Below, in pieces: positions 5,415 to 8,357 of a stretch of DNA of 8,357 nucleotides (the stretch's first letter is position 1; the number at the start of each line of letters is the position of its first letter). The stretch spans positions 1 to 8,357 of the forward strand of contig CAMCIX010000053.1 in assembly GCA_945875045.1 (NCBI GenBank), in the 5' to 3' direction. The notes under the pieces were generated by a model. That model was not told the DNA's origin, ran no database searches, and saw only the letters and a list, made by a program, of their open reading frames with translations. The stretch is from an uncultured Clostridia bacterium. Lineage in GTDB: Bacteria; Bacillota; Clostridia; Oscillospirales; Acutalibacteraceae. Position numbers and translations under genes: made by a program.

Positions 5415-6872
5415 TTACCGGATAAAAGCGTCTATCGAAGCAACAAGGCTTTTATTTCTCGTTGCGGAAATATTATTAATAAAGAGTATATCCGTAGCGC
5501 CCGTATCCGCCTGAAGCTGTGCAAGTCCCCTTGCGTCCACTCTTGAAAAATAGCGGTAATCGACAATATAAACAGTTCCGTAATGTCCGACAAGGAAGGG
5601 AACAAAGGCGTTACCGAAGGATTCCTTTATTACAATGCAGGCGGAATTATCCGCAAGGGCGGTATTATATATAATGCTGAAGGGGTGATCGCCCTTTATA
5701 AAGGTAAGATACTTAGAACCCCGCGCGGCGGCAGACATATCCGAAATAATTTCTTGCCCGTACTTCCATACTCCGTTTTCATACTGAATGTCGATTGAAT
5801 TTGTTTCTGTCGGCTGATAAGCGTAAACCGTGTCGGGATTGGCGGCTAATTGGGGAAGCTTTCCGCTTGAAGAATAAAAGGAGCCCAAATAATCGGGAAA
5901 CTCCCTTACCGTAAAGCTTTCAAGCGGCGTGGGCGCAAGACCTTTAAGCTTTATAAACTCCCCGTAGGCGTAATAAGCCCCGAGAGCTGTCCAATGGTGG
6001 TCGGTACGGAAATATATGTATTCGTTTTTATGCGACTTCAAGGTATCAAATAACGGTACGGTTTTAACCCCGCTCATTCCCGAGTACATATAATTTATTG
6101 CCTTTTTCTGATCCGAGGTATTAATTCCCGCAACTACGCTTTCGGGTGCGCAAATACCCATACTTGTGGGAATTACCATATCGTAAACCGTCGCCCTGCC
6201 GTTAAGCATAGCCGCCGCGCGGTTTACCGCCGCAACATAGCTGTCCGCCGTGGACTTTACAAAGTTGTAATACTCATACGCCGTATCGCCGTTTATCAGC
6301 AATGCTCCGAGGGTTTGGGTAGAGGGCGGCTCCTCCTTTGGCGCGGCAGAGGACTGCTCGGAGGATTCTGCGATTACAACCTTTTCTTCTGTAACGCTTT
6401 CTGCTAAAGAGGCTGAATCGGACGAATCGGCAGGCTCTCCTTGCGTGCTTTCTGTGCTATCGGTATTATCTTCGGGTATTTCGTCCCCCTGCTCTACCGT
6501 GCCGTGTATTCTTGTATCGGTTATTCCGTAAAGCCCCGTGACCCGCGCGTTTAAGTCGGTAAGGTTTTCTCTTAAAGGAAAGGTATCGGAATACCAAGTA
6601 TTTATTCCGTCAAAATAATCGCCCGAAAAGAAGGAGGAAAGGGTGAATTTAGGGAATTTCGCAAGCTCGCGTTTTTCGTTTTCGGAATATTTGGGTCTAA
6701 GCGGAATTATAAGCGACAAAATGAAAAATGCAAAAAGCAAAAGCAAAAAAACGCGCACATACCAGATATTAAGTATTCTAATCCCCCGCAAATTTGATAT
6801 TATAAGGCGGTTTTCGTCCTCTTTATCGGCGGTTTCGGTTTTTTCTTCTTTTAATTCTGTGTTTTCTGTCAT
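5415..6872 (-). CDS. DHHW-motif / AlgX-like membrane-anchored acyltransfer partner of MBOAT
   Basis: A 485-aa protein with a charged cytosolic N-terminus (1-37), one membrane segment (about 38-58) and a large outside domain. It resembles the DHHW and AlgX/AlgJ-like SGNH-type proteins that accept an acyl group from an MBOAT partner and transfer it to an extracellular glycan. 'TDHHWTALGAYYAY' (290-303) is the family signature, with D291 and H293 as likely catalytic residues. 'IKESFGNAFVPFL' (415-427) holds the probable nucleophile S418. 'FPLRENLTDLNA' (98-109) is also typical. Residues about 127-187 are a Ser/Glu/Asp/Pro-rich low-complexity insert, probably disordered. ATG 6872 has AGAGGA 5 bases upstream and lies 9 bases from the MBOAT stop. 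No clear terminator follows the gene, so some read-through into the next operon is possible. Acyl donor and glycan target are not determined. Confidence 0.88.
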   Translation of the reverse strand: MTENTELKEEKTETADKEDENRLIISNLRGIRILNIWYVRVFLLLLFAFFILSLIIPLRPKYSENEKRELAKFPKFTLSSFFSGDYFDGINTWYSDTFPLRENLTDLNARVTGLYGITDTRIHGTVEQGDEIPEDNTDSTESTQGEPADSSDSASLAESVTEEKVVIAESSEQSSAAPKEEPPSTQTLGALLINGDTAYEYYNFVKSTADSYVAAVNRAAAMLNGRATVYDMVIPTSMGICAPESVVAGINTSDQKKAINYMYSGMSGVKTVPLFDTLKSHKNEYIYFRTDHHWTALGAYYAYGEFIKLKGLAPTPLESFTVREFPDYLGSFYSSSGKLPQLAANPDTVYAYQPTETNSIDIQYENGVWKYGQEIISDMSAAARGSKYLTFIKGDHPFSIIYNTALADNSACIVIKESFGNAFVPFLVGHYGTVYIVDYRYFSRVDARGLAQLQADTGATDILFINNISATRNKSLVASIDAFIR

Positions 6873-6877
6873 AATCG

Positions 6878-6883
6878 TCCTCT
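6878..6883 (-). promoter_or_regulatory. Ribosome binding site of the DHHW gene overlapping the MBOAT stop
   Basis: AGAGGA on the - strand, 5 bases before ATG 6872, overlapping the TAG stop (6882-6884) of the MBOAT gene. It fits tight coupling of the two proteins. Confidence 0.75.
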
Positions 6884-8318
6884 AAAATCTAAAATACAGG
6901 AAAGGATTGTAGCTGTCCCCCACAAGCGCCGCAGCAGAAATAATTAGCAGAACCGCGGGAACAATAAGCTGTGCTACGGAATAAGCGGCAAGCGCTCCGC
7001 GCGATTTAAGCGCGCCGAACTTAAGTCTGTCGGTGAGGTTTTTAAATATCGGCGTACAGGCTAATACGGCTATGATAAGCATAATTACATAGCTTTTAAC
7101 CGTGGTAAAGGCTTCAAAGCTTGAGAGCGGATTACCGTTTGCGCCGAACATTCCTTTTATAACGCACCATACGTCCGAAAGGCTTTCAAAGCGGAATAAA
7201 ATCCAGCCGAAAAATACAATTATCAGCAAATATATATGGGATACCGCGCGGTTTTTACTTAAAAGCCTCGAAAGGAAAAGCTTTTCCGCCGCGATAAAGA
7301 TAAAGAAATAAAGTCCCCACAGCATAAAATTCCAGGACGCGCCGTGCCAAAGCCCCGTAAGCGCCCAGACTACAAGCAGATTAAATACGGTACGCAATAT
7401 GCCCTTACGGTTGCCGCCGAGGGGGATATAAAGATAATCCCTGAAAAAGCTCCCGAGGGTTATATGCCACCGCCGCCAGAACTCGCTGACAGACCTCGAC
7501 ATATACGGGTATCTGAAATTTTCGGGATAATGAATACCTATCATACGCCCCATACCTATCGCCATATCCGAATAAGCGGAAAAATCAATATAAATCTGCA
7601 TCATAAAGGCAAGCATACCCACCCACAGCGCAAGCACGCTTTGGGAGGAAAGGAGGGTCGGGTTATCGGCTAAAAGCAAATTATCCGCAACAACCGCGCA
7701 TGAGTTGGCAATTAGCGACTTTTTTGCAAGTCCCGCGACAAAGCGGTTAAGCCCCTCGGCAATATCGGTATATGTAACCGTGCGCTCCTGAAGCTCCGCG
7801 CTAATGTCCTTATATCTTACAATCGGTCCCGCAATGCATTGGTGGAACATACTTACATACAAAAGCAGGGTTTTAAAGCTTTTCTGAACAGGCACCTCCC
7901 CGCGGTACACGTCGGTACAATAGGTAATAAGCTGAAAGGTGTAAAAGGATATGCCTATCGGGAGCGGTATATTGGGAACGCTTTCAGGAAAGCCGACAGC
8001 CGCCGAAAGGTTTGAAAGAATAAAACTGCCGTATTTGAAAATGCCCAGTAAAACAAGGTTTGTCGCCACCGCCGCCGCAAGCCACAGCTTCGCTCTTTTA
8101 GAGCGCAGTTCTTCTTTTGAAAGCAACAGGGTAAAGTACCAATCCGCAAGGGTCATACCCACCAGCAAAAGTATATAAAGCGGCTCTCCCCAGGCATAAA
8201 AAATAAGCGAAAACACCAGCATTACGGTGTTTTTCGTCCTAATGTCCCTTGCAAAAAAATAAGCCAGCAGATTAAGCGGCAAGAATAAAAATAAAAAAAG
8301 AAGACTTGAAAAAACCAT
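6882..8318 (-). CDS. MBOAT-family membrane-bound O-acyltransferase (AlgI/DltB/PatA-like)
   Basis: This polytopic membrane protein is 478 aa from ATG 8318. It moves an acyl group, usually acetyl, from a cytosolic donor across the membrane for glycan O-acylation. It starts 'MVFSSLLFLFLFLP', nearly the standard AlgI-like opening, so ATG 8318 is preferred. ATG 8345 (487 aa, extra MIFFGRVFI) is open in frame but has no visible ribosome binding site; the site for 8318 is also weak. Numbered from 8318: 'LPIGISFYTFQ' (119-129), 'QIYIDFSAYSDMAIG' (241-255), 'FWRRWHITLGSFFRDYLYIP' (280-299) with H285, and 'LTGLWHGASWNF' (320-331) with the catalytic H325. Around ten or more hydrophobic segments run through the length. 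It is followed 9 bases later by the DHHW partner, the usual pairing. Its promoter lies outside the window. It is closer to AlgI-type than to DltB, as no other dlt gene is present. Confidence 0.93.
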   Translation of the reverse strand: MVFSSLLFLFLFLPLNLLAYFFARDIRTKNTVMLVFSLIFYAWGEPLYILLLVGMTLADWYFTLLLSKEELRSKRAKLWLAAAVATNLVLLGIFKYGSFILSNLSAAVGFPESVPNIPLPIGISFYTFQLITYCTDVYRGEVPVQKSFKTLLLYVSMFHQCIAGPIVRYKDISAELQERTVTYTDIAEGLNRFVAGLAKKSLIANSCAVVADNLLLADNPTLLSSQSVLALWVGMLAFMMQIYIDFSAYSDMAIGMGRMIGIHYPENFRYPYMSRSVSEFWRRWHITLGSFFRDYLYIPLGGNRKGILRTVFNLLVVWALTGLWHGASWNFMLWGLYFFIFIAAEKLFLSRLLSKNRAVSHIYLLIIVFFGWILFRFESLSDVWCVIKGMFGANGNPLSSFEAFTTVKSYVIMLIIAVLACTPIFKNLTDRLKFGALKSRGALAAYSVAQLIVPAVLLIISAAALVGDSYNPFLYFRF

Positions 8319-8357
8319 TATAAAAACACGTCCGAAAAATATCATTAAGCCATATAT

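Noticed and set aside
7344..7673. 109-aa open frame on the + strand inside the MBOAT gene
   Set aside because: Antisense to conserved MBOAT motifs including the catalytic histidine region; its composition (many P, H, K, R) is that of an antisense frame.
8319..8345. Nine-residue N-terminal extension of the MBOAT protein (ATG 8345)
   Set aside because: No ribosome binding site is visible in the 12 bases available upstream and the family normally opens at the MVFSSLLFLF position; it cannot be fully excluded because the window ends here.

Overview
The window looks like chromosomal DNA from a Gram-positive, gut-type clostridium, probably of the Oscillospiraceae/Ruminococcaceae/Lachnospiraceae group. 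This is judged from the protein families, the AGAGGA/AGGAG-type ribosome binding sites, a clostridial-style lipoprotein and an MBOAT + DHHW surface-acylation pair; no marker gene is present to fix the taxon. Coding density is high, no stretch over 300 bases lacks a gene, and I see no tRNA, rRNA, CRISPR array, insertion sequence or phage gene.

Left block, + strand (1-2390): the 3' end of a DUF6106-like membrane-associated protein, the bifunctional NAD(P)H-hydrate repair enzyme Nnr, and a small lipoprotein with a TTG start. The block ends in a 13-bp hairpin with an A-tract on one side and a T-tract on the other. It overlaps the lipoprotein stop codon and should terminate transcription from both directions.

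Right block, - strand (8345 down to 2417), read in transcription order: an MBOAT O-acyltransferase and a DHHW/AlgX-like membrane-anchored partner, 9 bases apart; a 156-base AT-rich gap holding a near-consensus extended -10 promoter; then a tight three-gene unit of a sugar-phosphate nucleotidyltransferase, N-acetylglucosamine-6-phosphate deacetylase (nagA) and a YbaK-type Cys-tRNA deacylase; and finally a small uncharacterised 77-aa protein convergent with the left block.

Functionally the right block is envelope and amino-sugar biology. MBOAT/DHHW probably transfer an acyl group to an extracytoplasmic glycan. NagA returns GlcNAc-6-P to GlcN-6-P, and the nucleotidyltransferase probably activates a sugar 1-phosphate. 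Nnr and YbaK are housekeeping repair enzymes (damaged nicotinamide cofactors, mischarged tRNA). I found no convincing undescribed system. The points most worth a second look are the stop-codon-embedded bidirectional terminator, the nucleotidyltransferase-nagA-ybaK operon, the long Ser/Glu-rich insert in the DHHW protein, and the unassigned 77-aa protein.
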